The notes under the pieces are model-generated. The model was not told where the DNA came from, searched no databases, and saw only the letters and a program-made list of their open reading frames with translations. Below, in pieces: positions 28,901 to 36,638 of a stretch of DNA of 64,000 nt (its first letter is position 1; each line of letters begins with the position of its first letter). Where the stretch lies: the NCBI RefSeq assembly GCF_018252635.1, contig NZ_JAGTXM010000009.1, positions 1 to 64,000 of the forward strand, given 5' to 3'. The translations under genes were made by a program, and so were the position numbers. This stretch comes from Citrobacter amalonaticus. Lineage in GTDB: Bacteria > Pseudomonadota > Gammaproteobacteria > Enterobacterales > Enterobacteriaceae.

Positions 28901-30512
28901 GGAAGTGCGTCGGGCCATTGTCGCGCCAGGAACTCAGCCAGCCCTGCTCTGTGTAGGTGTAATGCAGCGCGCCGTTAAAACGGGTCTGCACATCGCTCAG
29001 TCGCTGTTCATCGCCGTGGCTGATATAGTCATAACGCACCAGCTCGCTGCCGTCGGCTTCGTCTGTAACCCGATATATCTGCCCCTGTGGGCCGCACATC
29101 ACCCGCAGTTGCAACCCGCTGCTGTGCGTCACGTTTGTCAGGTGACCGATGGCGTTATAAGTGAAGAGGATTTGATTGCGGTTGCGGTCTTTTATCGCTG
29201 TCAGCCGCAGGCGGCGTGCGTCTGAAGTGACGGGCATAAAGATATAGCCCAGTTGCGTGTGTTCGTCGAAGATAATGGCCCGTTCATGGTTGCCCAGGAG
29301 GCGATAGTGCGGAACAAGCAGGTTACGGCTGTTGTATGGCTCCTGTGCCGTGGCATAGGCCGGGCATAAGCCTTCTGAATCAAAATAAGTCGCATGCTGT
29401 CCATCTTCATCAAATTCCAGATATTGCGACCAGTTACACAACCAGCGACTGCCCAACAGGCCGCTGACCGGGTGGCGGCCAGAGTAAGCCCGTTTCAGCG
29501 TCAGCGGTAAAATATGCGGATAGTAAAAATCGGTACGGTAATCCAGATACTCACCCGTTCCGGCGTCCACCGGATCGCTGAATCCCTGGCTGATACGTTC
29601 ATTTGCGGCTCTGTTTAACTGCTTTGCCCCCCAGAGCGCAGTTAACACTTCCAGACCCGACACAACAGATTGTTCCAGTACCGTCATATCCGCATTAATC
29701 GGCCCATACTGTCCGGTTGTCTTATCCGCCGTGATGGTTTTACATCCTTCCTGAATCACTGCCGAACAGGTGATTTTATGGCCCTTACGCGCCAGCGGCA
29801 GGCTGTTGACGGAAATAATTTTACTGCCTTCGGCTATCTGTGGAGGAGGTGTGCCAGGATCTTTACTACAGTCAACGGGATCTGTAACACGAGCCACCGC
29901 TTTTCCTTCAAAAGAGACATTCGGTGAGCCCTTTATGATCTGCCCGGTTTCAGACGCCCAACGGGAGCCAATGGCCATGACAGCCCCTCCCACAAATCCC
30001 CCGGCAAGTCCTCCGGCTCCGGCAGCAACCGTGGCCGCAAGCACCCCCAGTGCGGCACCACCTGTTGCGACGACCAGCGCCCCCACCGCAATCCCGACAA
30101 TCAGCCCACCAATCAGCCCGCCAATCGCCCCCAGAAAAGAGTTATTATGAACAATATGATGCCCCACGCAGGCCGGAATATCCGTGGGGCCTGAAACCGC
30201 GTGACCTTTACCCACTGTATCCATAAACCAGTCGCCAGCCTTGACCCCCAGCCACCCGCCCAACATCCCTCCCGCAAGCCCTGCCAGCAAAGGGCCGCCA
30301 AAGCCAGCAACAGCTTTGGCTATTCCGGCAGCACAGGTATTCGCTGCCGCTGCCGATATACCTACTTTTGCCGTAGCCCCCACCATACTGGCAACCATAA
30401 TGCCAGTGCTGGCAATATGTCCACCCGTAGCAATGGCGCTTACTGTTCCGGCATTACTTTCGCGCTGATCCAGCTCTGCCAATTTTTCCTGTGCACTTTT
30501 CTCTTCCGCCAT
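25980..30512 (-). CDS. Rhs polymorphic toxin with PAAR domain (T6SS cargo)
   Basis: A 1510-residue T6SS-delivered Rhs protein. The N-terminus (to about 190) has two Gly/Ala-rich transmembrane regions around a PAAR-like segment (AVSGPTDIPACVGHHIVHNN), the part bound by EagR chaperones and fitted on the VgrG spike. About 270-1370 is the YD-repeat shell. The cleavage signature DPIGLRGGLNSYAYVQNPL then YIDPLGL precedes a tip of about 130 residues. The tip (NGMYTNRKLTQDEFLYKYHG, FSWLTNKLYLSEDALRQELA, WLSEGNAAAQGAGYPGGGYQA) has an R...S/T...Q-rich order that might be an ADP-ribosyltransferase fold, but I am not certain. The frame is complete. It follows eagR and is coupled to its immunity gene. Confidence 0.93.
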   Translation of the reverse strand: MAEEKSAQEKLAELDQRESNAGTVSAIATGGHIASTGIMVASMVGATAKVGISAAAANTCAAGIAKAVAGFGGPLLAGLAGGMLGGWLGVKAGDWFMDTVGKGHAVSGPTDIPACVGHHIVHNNSFLGAIGGLIGGLIVGIAVGALVVATGGAALGVLAATVAAGAGGLAGGFVGGAVMAIGSRWASETGQIIKGSPNVSFEGKAVARVTDPVDCSKDPGTPPPQIAEGSKIISVNSLPLARKGHKITCSAVIQEGCKTITADKTTGQYGPINADMTVLEQSVVSGLEVLTALWGAKQLNRAANERISQGFSDPVDAGTGEYLDYRTDFYYPHILPLTLKRAYSGRHPVSGLLGSRWLCNWSQYLEFDEDGQHATYFDSEGLCPAYATAQEPYNSRNLLVPHYRLLGNHERAIIFDEHTQLGYIFMPVTSDARRLRLTAIKDRNRNQILFTYNAIGHLTNVTHSSGLQLRVMCGPQGQIYRVTDEADGSELVRYDYISHGDEQRLSDVQTRFNGALHYTYTEQGWLSSWRDNGPTHFHLRYDDEGRVIATGTQEGLYNDTFRYFPDERRTDYTDATGATTTLWFDETWLLKKQRDPLGRITEWERNEYDQPLCIRQPGGCITQIKRDYAGRVLNEADENGRKREWQWDEFGLLTAYKDHRTTAAYRYNTEGNLAQREVNGWKWQYRYTEDGLLKDVQHPDGSHEQWHYSASGGLLSHTDAEGRTTHYTEDRWLRLTGRVDAEGRSTNWRYRPGDDNPHEKLSAVIRADGGAETFRYDGEGKIAVHSGAMGQTTRYRHGAFDLLREVDDAGGQRILCDYDGAARLTQLTRSGNQRWRLYYDAAGQMAGEDDWSGRRTVYIRDEQGRLAEKHRPDGSVWRYARDEYGRVTTISGDHQQLCYQYDRHDRMVSAQVYERSDASEEGYTLTSEVKLEWDEQHRLVAEEQDGQRTEYRYDEAGRLAGTTTPDGETQREYDASGILTGYRSNGHRMDFGHSPSGLEKSRRYRPEDEESWLTQTPLNHAVYRQEQGYDACGRTAWQKQGAERLAGSHPSVASWRPLGEHRYAWDKSGRLTGHEVWSKTRAERETRYQYDARDQITNVLRLDADGPAQEERYRYTVNEQIAESRINGILSQHQYSRECVSQAGNSRYEYDTCGRVTKRTEQKNGFRPQEWRYRWDDFDRLREIKTPDGEVWQYSYDAFGRRTAKRSIIRAAWKRSPHAISEVRYQWLGMALSASEKRYADGSPALREQWHYRGGFELLAKESRAANDDRSNFYPIVTGPDGAPQEMYSANGRKVWTRQRSLWGLPAANDSPASDRESCDAGFAGQWGDEESGLWYNLHRYYDAGTGRYISPDPIGLRGGLNSYAYVQNPLSYIDPLGLCKTDIDSSYPGPKLPDRIASTFENGMYTNRKLTQDEFLYKYHGIDNRTGRKFSWLTNKLYLSEDALRQELAIRHDWGVDITDVSKFRTPQGTWLSEGNAAAQGAGYPGGGYQAVISNVPDVWVTNTTKVPW

Positions 30513-30542
30513 CTGCTCATCCCTCCAGCCTGTCCGGCAGAA

Positions 30543-30977
30543 TTATTTCCCTTCCTGTGGCATCCCAAACTGAAAATTCAGTAATGCCGCTCGCATGGCT
30601 TTTCGATCCTCTTCTGACAGCGCCTGTGTTGAGGAATAGGTCAGCGTCAACACCTGGCGTTCGTTCTGCATTACCAGCAGTAGCTGTTGTATGGTCACGC
30701 CCTTGTTATTCCAGCTAAACTCCCAGTATTCCGCCGGATGTTTCTCCACATGACAGCGTTCTTCTACCGTAAACACCATTTCTGTCAGCTCAGTACGAAA
30801 TTTCTTTTTCTGCACCGCCAGATAGTCATCAAACTGCGCGCCATCCGGTAATATTTCACGGGTCACAACGACATTCGCGCCGGCAACCGCACTCAGCACT
30901 GGCGTCAGAATATTCATGCTGCTGTCCTGCCAGTTTCCCGGCAGGGTGAAATGTCCTTCATTAATGAGATACTGCAT
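30543..30977 (-). CDS. EagR chaperone (DUF1795/DcrB-like) for Rhs
   Basis: A 144-residue protein from the ATG at 30975-30977, with AGGGAAA upstream. DcrB/PsbP-like features are visible: YLINEGHFTLPGNWQDSSMN, ANVVVTREILPDG, then an alpha-beta core. EagR dimers shield the transmembrane helices of Rhs/PAAR effectors and load them on VgrG. It lies directly between vgrG and rhs, as expected. Confidence 0.9.
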   Translation of the reverse strand: MQYLINEGHFTLPGNWQDSSMNILTPVLSAVAGANVVVTREILPDGAQFDDYLAVQKKKFRTELTEMVFTVEERCHVEKHPAEYWEFSWNNKGVTIQQLLLVMQNERQVLTLTYSSTQALSEEDRKAMRAALLNFQFGMPQEGK

Positions 30978-31009
30978 TGTTATTTTTCCCTGAAAAATCA
31001 TGAAATGGA

Positions 31010-33199
31010 TTACTGTGGATTCAGCGCCAGATGGGTGGGACCATTAAGCGTAATAGTGCCGTCTGAATTCATCACGAGAGTGCTGCTTCCCACCGTCAGC
31101 GTAATCTGCGTGGCCGCAGTCAGGTGAATAGCGCCAGTTTTTGACGCAATGGTAATGTCTTTTTCCACCGTTTCAGTACTGGTGCCCAATTTCACGGTCA
31201 GCGTCTGATTCCCTTCTGTTATGGTGATATCCCGGTCTTTCTTAATGGTTTCGGTATGCTTACCATCAACAAATTCCGTGCGGTCGATCTTTACCGTGGA
31301 TGTTTCGTTATGAATGATGGTTTTCGTGCGATCGGCCATCACCGTGTGGGTTTCGTTATTTTTTACCGTGGTATTCAGGTCTTTTTCAGCATGGAACTTC
31401 ACCTCTTCCGCACCTGTTTTATCGTCGAAGCGCAGCATGTTTCCGTTCGTCGGTCCGCCCTGAAGCGAGTGGCTGAATATCCCGCTCTGAGACGCCATTC
31501 CCGGCAATCCCCACGGCGGCATAGTGTCCTGGTTGTAAGTACGACCCACAATGATTGGCAAATCCGGATCGCCGTTTTTGAAATCCACCAGCACTTCCTG
31601 GCCGATACGCGGGATCTGGATCATCCCGAAACCCTTGCCGGCCCACGGATAGCTGACACGGATCCAGCAGGAGCTGTTTTCATCGCGCTTACCGTAGCGA
31701 TCCCAACCAAACTGCACCTTCACCCGGCCATATTTATCCGTCCAGATTTCCTGCCCCGCCGGGCCGGTGACGATAGCGCTCTGCGGGCCTTTGGTGTGGG
31801 GTTTGCTCACCGTCCGCTGCGGGCGGTAGACTTCGCTGGTTGGATGCAGTTCAAACGTGGTGACATAGGTAAAATGCTGATCCTGACCGCTATGCTGCGC
31901 GTTGTCCTGCAAAAACAGCGTGGTCTGCACCAGCAGGTATTCCCGGTTGACTTCAGCCGTCGGGTAATTCATCAACGTGAAGGTGTATCCTGTCATCAGC
32001 GTGCGGATATTCCCTGCACCGCCAACCCGGCTACCGGGGCTACGTTGTTCCTCCATGCGGATGCGCGTGAGCATCTCGCCTTCACCTTTATTGAAATAAT
32101 CTCCCGGCCATTCATAATGCTCATAGGTTGCATGGCCTGTCTCACGCGGGTTTGCTACTGTATTTGCCAGCAGTGAGCGTGGTTTTGTAAAGTCGAAATC
32201 GTCCAGCACCCACTGCCCGGTGCGCAGGCTCTCATCTGCTGTGATGGTGTGGATAAACTCTTTATCCAGTTTCAGCCCCTCCTGGTGCCATTCCACTACT
32301 GGCGAGTCCGGGCACACCTTATGAGCGTTAATGGCGTCAGCCAGTACCAGCGTGTGGCTGTCTTCGCTGTGTTCGAACCACCAGTAGATGCCCCATTCCT
32401 GCATCAGCCGCTGGATAAAATCAAAATCGGTTTCCCCGTACTGTACCTGCCAGGTACGCGACGGATAGTTCTCCACCAGTCGTTTTTCCACCGGATAGGG
32501 GTATTCAGCCAGGACTTCATCAAGAATATCCACCACCGTTTTGTTCTGGAACGCTTTATAGTCGCTGGTGTGGGTCAGTAGCTTCAACCATGGTTCAATA
32601 CGCAGTTCATACACCACCGAACGGCCTTCATACCCAGCAACTCTTGCTGCCGTCACCAGACCGCTGATAAACCGTTTGCCGCCGCCGTCCAATTCCATAT
32701 TGACACACAGGTCTTTGCCCACCATCGGTTTGAGCGGCAAGTTAGCGGCGGGTGAGACATAACCCAGATTCAGCATATCCGGGGTTTTTAGCTGCACAAC
32801 ATAGGTAAACAGGTAGCCAAGTTTTTCTGAACCGTTCAGACTGGCAAACAGCAGCATCTGCGGCGGCACTGCGCTACCGCTCACTGTCACGTTATGAATC
32901 CCTGGCCCGCCTGTAGCACCGGAAGCAAGCGACGACACCGCATCCTGCGCTGAGTCTGCCATATCTGATAGACCCGCCGCCACTGCAGTGGCCTGTGCAG
33001 CTACCGCAGCTTTTACCAGTCCTGAAGGCTCCGGCAGGTTGCCAAACAGAGAACCCAGCGCCTGTTCTGCTATCTGTTCTGCAGCCCCCGCCGTATCTGC
33101 GACGGCTGAAGTTGCCGTGATACCGCCAGTTATAGGCGGCGTGGTGACGACAGGCCCCCTCCCCGGACTAGATTTTTTACCTGTGGATATAAAGCTCAT
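31010..33199 (-). CDS. vgrG: T6SS spike protein VgrG (TssI)
   Basis: A 729-residue spike. The gp27-like part runs from about 115 ([40 protein letters not shown]). The OB fold is at 480-560 ([40 protein letters not shown]). The gp5-like beta-helix needle is at the end ([20 protein letters not shown]). The first about 110 residues are an extra Gly/Ala/Pro/Ser-rich extension not present in classical VgrG. There is no C-terminal effector extension. It trimerises at the tip of the Hcp tube and carries the Rhs-PAAR. A copy of its 5' end is left at 34511-34612. Confidence 0.95.
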   Translation of the reverse strand: MSFISTGKKSSPGRGPVVTTPPITGGITATSAVADTAGAAEQIAEQALGSLFGNLPEPSGLVKAAVAAQATAVAAGLSDMADSAQDAVSSLASGATGGPGIHNVTVSGSAVPPQMLLFASLNGSEKLGYLFTYVVQLKTPDMLNLGYVSPAANLPLKPMVGKDLCVNMELDGGGKRFISGLVTAARVAGYEGRSVVYELRIEPWLKLLTHTSDYKAFQNKTVVDILDEVLAEYPYPVEKRLVENYPSRTWQVQYGETDFDFIQRLMQEWGIYWWFEHSEDSHTLVLADAINAHKVCPDSPVVEWHQEGLKLDKEFIHTITADESLRTGQWVLDDFDFTKPRSLLANTVANPRETGHATYEHYEWPGDYFNKGEGEMLTRIRMEEQRSPGSRVGGAGNIRTLMTGYTFTLMNYPTAEVNREYLLVQTTLFLQDNAQHSGQDQHFTYVTTFELHPTSEVYRPQRTVSKPHTKGPQSAIVTGPAGQEIWTDKYGRVKVQFGWDRYGKRDENSSCWIRVSYPWAGKGFGMIQIPRIGQEVLVDFKNGDPDLPIIVGRTYNQDTMPPWGLPGMASQSGIFSHSLQGGPTNGNMLRFDDKTGAEEVKFHAEKDLNTTVKNNETHTVMADRTKTIIHNETSTVKIDRTEFVDGKHTETIKKDRDITITEGNQTLTVKLGTSTETVEKDITIASKTGAIHLTAATQITLTVGSSTLVMNSDGTITLNGPTHLALNPQ

Positions 33200-33223
33200 G
33201 GTGTTTACTCCTTTAATACCGAA

Positions 33224-33592
33224 TCAAAATAAAGTTCCTGGCGGCCAGAATACATAGGAAATGACTATCCACTGCCCATTTTTATAATGAAGCCAACATG
33301 TCAAATTTAAATCCACCTTCAGGTGCCAAAACATTTCCTTAATAGGAACATTTCTGAATTCAGGGTTAGTTGACCGATAAACGCTCTCTATGCCACCATA
33401 ATATTCTCCAACGAATTCATAACGTGGCTTTATATATTCACGCTCTGGCTTACTGTATTTTTTCAATAAGACTGTCTCTTGAACTCCATTATACATACCG
33501 CTTGCATTCAGATAAGCATGCTCAGGAATATAAGCAACACCATTCCCTGCAACTATCATAAAAAGAATTATAACAATATACATCAATTTCAT
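33224..33592 (-). CDS. Probable secreted immunity protein to metallopeptidase effector
   Basis: A 122-residue protein with an N-terminal signal peptide (MYIVIILFMIVAGNGVAY). The start overlaps the effector stop (ATGA). The mature part is basic and aromatic (KKYSKPEREYIKPRYEFVGE, MFWHLKVDLNLTCWLHYKNG). No family is recognised. Export suggests that the partner acts in the periplasm. The role rests on position. Confidence 0.6.
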   Translation of the reverse strand: MKLMYIVIILFMIVAGNGVAYIPEHAYLNASGMYNGVQETVLLKKYSKPEREYIKPRYEFVGEYYGGIESVYRSTNPEFRNVPIKEMFWHLKVDLNLTCWLHYKNGQWIVISYVFWPPGTLF

Positions 33593-34323
33593 TTTTTTAC
33601 GCTTTTTACAAAAAAATTAGCGCCAGGCACTATTCTATTTAAACGTTCAATGACATGCTGCATATAACGAGCACGCAATTCCATCCCAATACTCATTAAC
33701 GCACTGGCATCCCAAGAGAATGGTGTTATTGCTTTATCTGCATCATCACTATAGTATTCTTCGGCAAGATATCCAACGATATGCCCAAGCTCGTGAACCA
33801 GCCCAATTTGCGGGCGACAGATATTTGATACACCAAGACATTTGACAGCCGCAATTAAATCTTTGGAATCGAGCTCAACATACCTACTTCCCCATATAAT
33901 TTTACTCTGATGAAAACTATTTGGAACGTCATTATTGATTTTAAATACTACCACATTCCAATATCCACGCTGATTGGTTTGAACTATTTCTATCGTAAAA
34001 GGTAAACTTGCCCCCTTAAATTTCATAGCAAAATCTGATTTTCCAGAAACAGAAAATAAAATCTTATTATTCCACACCTTGTTAATAGCAAGAATAACAT
34101 TTCCGTGAAAAGATTTTTTCTCTATATCTGCCCAGTCATTTTTTGCATCCCATCTTTTTATCCAATTATACTTCCATCTTAATAATAAAGTGATCGCACC
34201 AGTTTCGCGATCTATTCTTAAATCGCCCCAACTGTCATTATCCCTGATATAACGCGCATCCAATATTATATCATAGTAAGCATCATATGCCTTCTGAATA
34301 GTCTCATCACGAGAATCACCCAT
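33589..34323 (-). CDS. Candidate T6SS effector, zinc metallopeptidase
   Basis: A 244-residue protein (248 if the ATG at 34335 is used; GGAGA is best placed for the ATG at 34323). A metzincin-like active site stands out near residue 180: LVHELGHIVGYLAEEY, giving HExxHxxG, followed about 25 residues later by ASALMSIGMEL, a possible Met-turn. The usual third His is not at the metzincin position, so another residue must be the third ligand. There is no signal peptide, as for T6SS cargo. The gene lies between a vgrG fragment and vgrG and is coupled to a signal-peptide-bearing downstream gene, the layout of effector and immunity. Its substrate is unknown. Confidence 0.65.
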   Translation of the reverse strand: MGDSRDETIQKAYDAYYDIILDARYIRDNDSWGDLRIDRETGAITLLLRWKYNWIKRWDAKNDWADIEKKSFHGNVILAINKVWNNKILFSVSGKSDFAMKFKGASLPFTIEIVQTNQRGYWNVVVFKINNDVPNSFHQSKIIWGSRYVELDSKDLIAAVKCLGVSNICRPQIGLVHELGHIVGYLAEEYYSDDADKAITPFSWDASALMSIGMELRARYMQHVIERLNRIVPGANFFVKSVKK

Positions 34324-34510
34324 GTTCATCTCCATTTATTATTGACTCATTTCCCATCAATGTGCTTATTGTCATATTCTTTGCATTGATATTTTCAGAA
34401 TCAACATGCGCACATTCACATACAACCCTTCGCTGTTTTGCCACCAGTATCAGCCTGATGGTTCCAGTAATGCACCAACAGTGACTCTACCGCTTGCTCC
34501 GTTGCTCACG

Positions 34511-34612
34511 TCAACCGGCACTAACACTGCCGCTTTCACCGGCTACAGGCGGTGTGGTGATGGCGGGTCCACCATTCCCAACAGATTTGTTACCCGTGGA
34601 TACAAAACTCAT
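34511..34612 (-). pseudogene. Duplicated 5' end of vgrG
   Basis: Thirty-three codons from ATG 34610-34612 (MSFVSTGNKS, GGPAITTPPVAG) copy the VgrG N-terminus ([22 protein letters not shown]) and then stop. The match continues upstream through the ribosome site (TAAAGGAGT) for roughly 50 bases. This is the scar left by insertion of the metallopeptidase cassette next to vgrG. Confidence 0.8.
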
Positions 34613-34760
34613 AGCGTTAACTCCTTTAATACCATATTAAAATAAAGCATCTGGTAGTCTGGTTAATATTGACAAGAAATTTAAATTGCACTGTTTACAG
34701 TAAAATCAGCCAAATCATTATAGACACCAGAATAAGCATGAATAATAACGATCACATCAA

Positions 34761-35021
34761 TCATCTTATTTTTTTAAAAACAAATAAAATAAGTGGCATA
34801 CAAATTAAAAAGCCAACAAAGGAAACAAGAGCTGAATTGTTATGATCAGACAGTAATTGCTTCGCAAACCAAACACATTGAGAAGGAGTGAAATCCCCCC
34901 CCGAACTTACTGTCTCCGAAAAATTCACTGCAAATACAACATTAAAACAAAACATCAGAACATAATAAATTACACAGATAAACATAATACATCCCCAACG
35001 AATCCAGAATTTATTTTTCAT
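34761..35021 (-). CDS. Probable membrane immunity protein to papain-like effector
   Basis: An 86-residue protein starting at ATG 35021 with AGGAAG upstream and overlapping the effector's 3' end by 11 bases. It has two hydrophobic segments (WGCIMFICVIYYVLMFCFNV; ALVSFVGFLICMPLILFVFK) flanking a periplasmic-type loop with one Cys (FTPSQCVWFAKQ). Inner-membrane placement suits protection against a toxin acting in the periplasm or membrane. The family is not recognised. Confidence 0.6.
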   Translation of the reverse strand: MKNKFWIRWGCIMFICVIYYVLMFCFNVVFAVNFSETVSSGGDFTPSQCVWFAKQLLSDHNNSALVSFVGFLICMPLILFVFKKIR

Positions 35022-35859
35022 TATATGAACTTCCTGATAAGCCACCCAATGTTCCTCCAGAATATGGCGTTCCAGCCCCCACTAAAGCCGAACTCTCCGC
35101 CCCTGCCCCCATTATTGCACCATTTGAGTCCTCAGCAGAAGGTTCTATATTTCCAGCATTGTGATATTGCCGCCTGAATTCACTAGTCATATCCATTACC
35201 TGCATTGATGAAAAATCAGCGTTCTTTTTAACAAGGTATCGCAGCAATGAATATGGGATCGTGAAATCGATTTCAGTATCTACAGAGCGCTGTGATGAAG
35301 CTCCCCCTCCTCCTGGTGACAGCGGAGTTGGCAACATGTATTTCGTTTCAAAAAGCTTTGAGTTAGAATATTTAACCGCAGCAATAGAATGAGTTGTACA
35401 ATTATTTCCTGTCAAATCATAGACATCAATCGTGCGGCCCCGAGACTTTGTTCTTCCTGTCATATTTTCAGATGGAATAGCTGGTTTTGCTGCATTCCAT
35501 AACCCCTCAAAGAATTCACGCACCAATATCGGATTAGCATCATTGATTTTAAATGCACGTGCTTCCATTTGATAAAGCTCATAGTGGTAATAATACCTGG
35601 CATCATCTCCTTCAAAGAAATTTAAAATGCCATCTCCTACTGTCATGCTGGACCCGGTTCTTCCGTATCGCCCGTAAGTGTACAGATAAACGGTATTATT
35701 CATATGTACCGAAACAAAAGCATGACCAGGGCCATTTATCTCAACCCATAAAAATACGCCATTCAATAATAAATTATCTTCTGGTCTACAAATACCTGCA
35801 AAGTCGCTTTGCATTCGCGTTGTCTGTGCAACCTTCCACCTGTTTTCCGCATTTTTCAT
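35011..35859 (-). CDS. Candidate T6SS effector with papain-like His/Cys motifs
   Basis: A 282-residue protein beginning on the tagF stop (ATGA). Two motifs stand out: GPGHAFVSV (H46) followed by a Tyr-rich strand (TVYLYTYGRYGRTG), and much later TGNNCTTHSIAAV (C154). His before Cys is the order in permuted NlpC/P60 (papain-like) hydrolases, which cut peptides, amides or lipid esters. The C-terminal about 60 residues are Gly/Ser-rich. No signal peptide is present. The two-helix membrane protein after it is a natural immunity partner. The exact activity is not established. Confidence 0.6.
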   Translation of the reverse strand: MKNAENRWKVAQTTRMQSDFAGICRPEDNLLLNGVFLWVEINGPGHAFVSVHMNNTVYLYTYGRYGRTGSSMTVGDGILNFFEGDDARYYYHYELYQMEARAFKINDANPILVREFFEGLWNAAKPAIPSENMTGRTKSRGRTIDVYDLTGNNCTTHSIAAVKYSNSKLFETKYMLPTPLSPGGGGASSQRSVDTEIDFTIPYSLLRYLVKKNADFSSMQVMDMTSEFRRQYHNAGNIEPSAEDSNGAIMGAGAESSALVGAGTPYSGGTLGGLSGSSYNEK

Positions 35860-36638
35860 TCTTCATTGCCTTCGTTATCGGTCACTCTCAGCCTCAGCGC
35901 ATCCACATATCGTCCTTCGCTGTTCTGCTGCCAGAACCAGCCCTGTCCTTGCTGCGCCTGCATCAGCATTTTTCCCGGCCAGCCCGGCCACGGCAGATAA
36001 CGCACGCCCGGTAGTTCAACCACTGGCACATCGGGCAATCCGGTCAGTATCCGGCTGCGCTGGGGCACACGACGCAGCCCGCGCAGCCACTGCGTCCATC
36101 GCGACCCCGGTTGCCACATTGCCCATAACTGGTCTGTCTGCACCGCCAGCCGACCATGCCGCTCTGGCTGTGGCGATACGTGCTGCGCTGCTATTCTCGC
36201 CAGCCAGTACAGCCAGCCCTGCGTTTCCGGCAATGTCTCTTCCAGCCATTCCCGCCCGGTACGCTGATATATCACCAGCGGCCACGGCCTTCCCACACTG
36301 TCGCGCGAAGCCACCAACACTCCGGTCAGCCATTCATCCCTGCCACCTGCGGGCAAAAATCCCGGTGCCATCACAAAGCTCCAGGGCAGTGGATGATGGA
36401 GTTCTGGCACCGGCGTTTCAGGCGGTGACAGCCGCATCCAGCCATCATGCGTTTCATCGGCATTAGCCTGACCTTGAGGCTGCACAATATGGCGTCCGTG
36501 ACCCAGCCAGGTCTGCCTGTTCAGCCACCCCTGCCAGACCTGTCCCTGCTGCGCACTTACCCGCCAGCGTACATAATCCCGCTGGTCCGGCAGTTTACCG
36601 AAGATGGCCGGGGCCGATATCCCCACTGCCCGGCGCAT
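35856..36638 (-). CDS. tagF: T6SS-associated protein TagF
   Basis: A 260-residue TagF/ImpM-family protein. The diagnostic opening is APAIFGKLPDQRDYVRWRVS, followed by PLPWSFVMAPGFLPAGGRDE and VASRDSVGRPWPLVIYQRTG. In Pseudomonas TagF is a post-translational brake on T6SS assembly and acts through Fha/TssL. The start overlaps the tssM stop (TAATG). Position after tssM matches SPI-6-type clusters. Confidence 0.9.
   Translation of the reverse strand: MRRAVGISAPAIFGKLPDQRDYVRWRVSAQQGQVWQGWLNRQTWLGHGRHIVQPQGQANADETHDGWMRLSPPETPVPELHHPLPWSFVMAPGFLPAGGRDEWLTGVLVASRDSVGRPWPLVIYQRTGREWLEETLPETQGWLYWLARIAAQHVSPQPERHGRLAVQTDQLWAMWQPGSRWTQWLRGLRRVPQRSRILTGLPDVPVVELPGVRYLPWPGWPGKMLMQAQQGQGWFWQQNSEGRYVDALRLRVTDNEGNEE

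Noticed and set aside
25980-30512. CRISPR-like or tandem repeats in the Rhs gene
   Set aside because: The periodicity is the YD-repeat protein motif, not a DNA repeat array. No CRISPR array was found anywhere in the window.
26384-32176. Many long plus-strand frames opposite rhs and vgrG
   Set aside because: They are antisense shadows of GC-rich genes with no domains.
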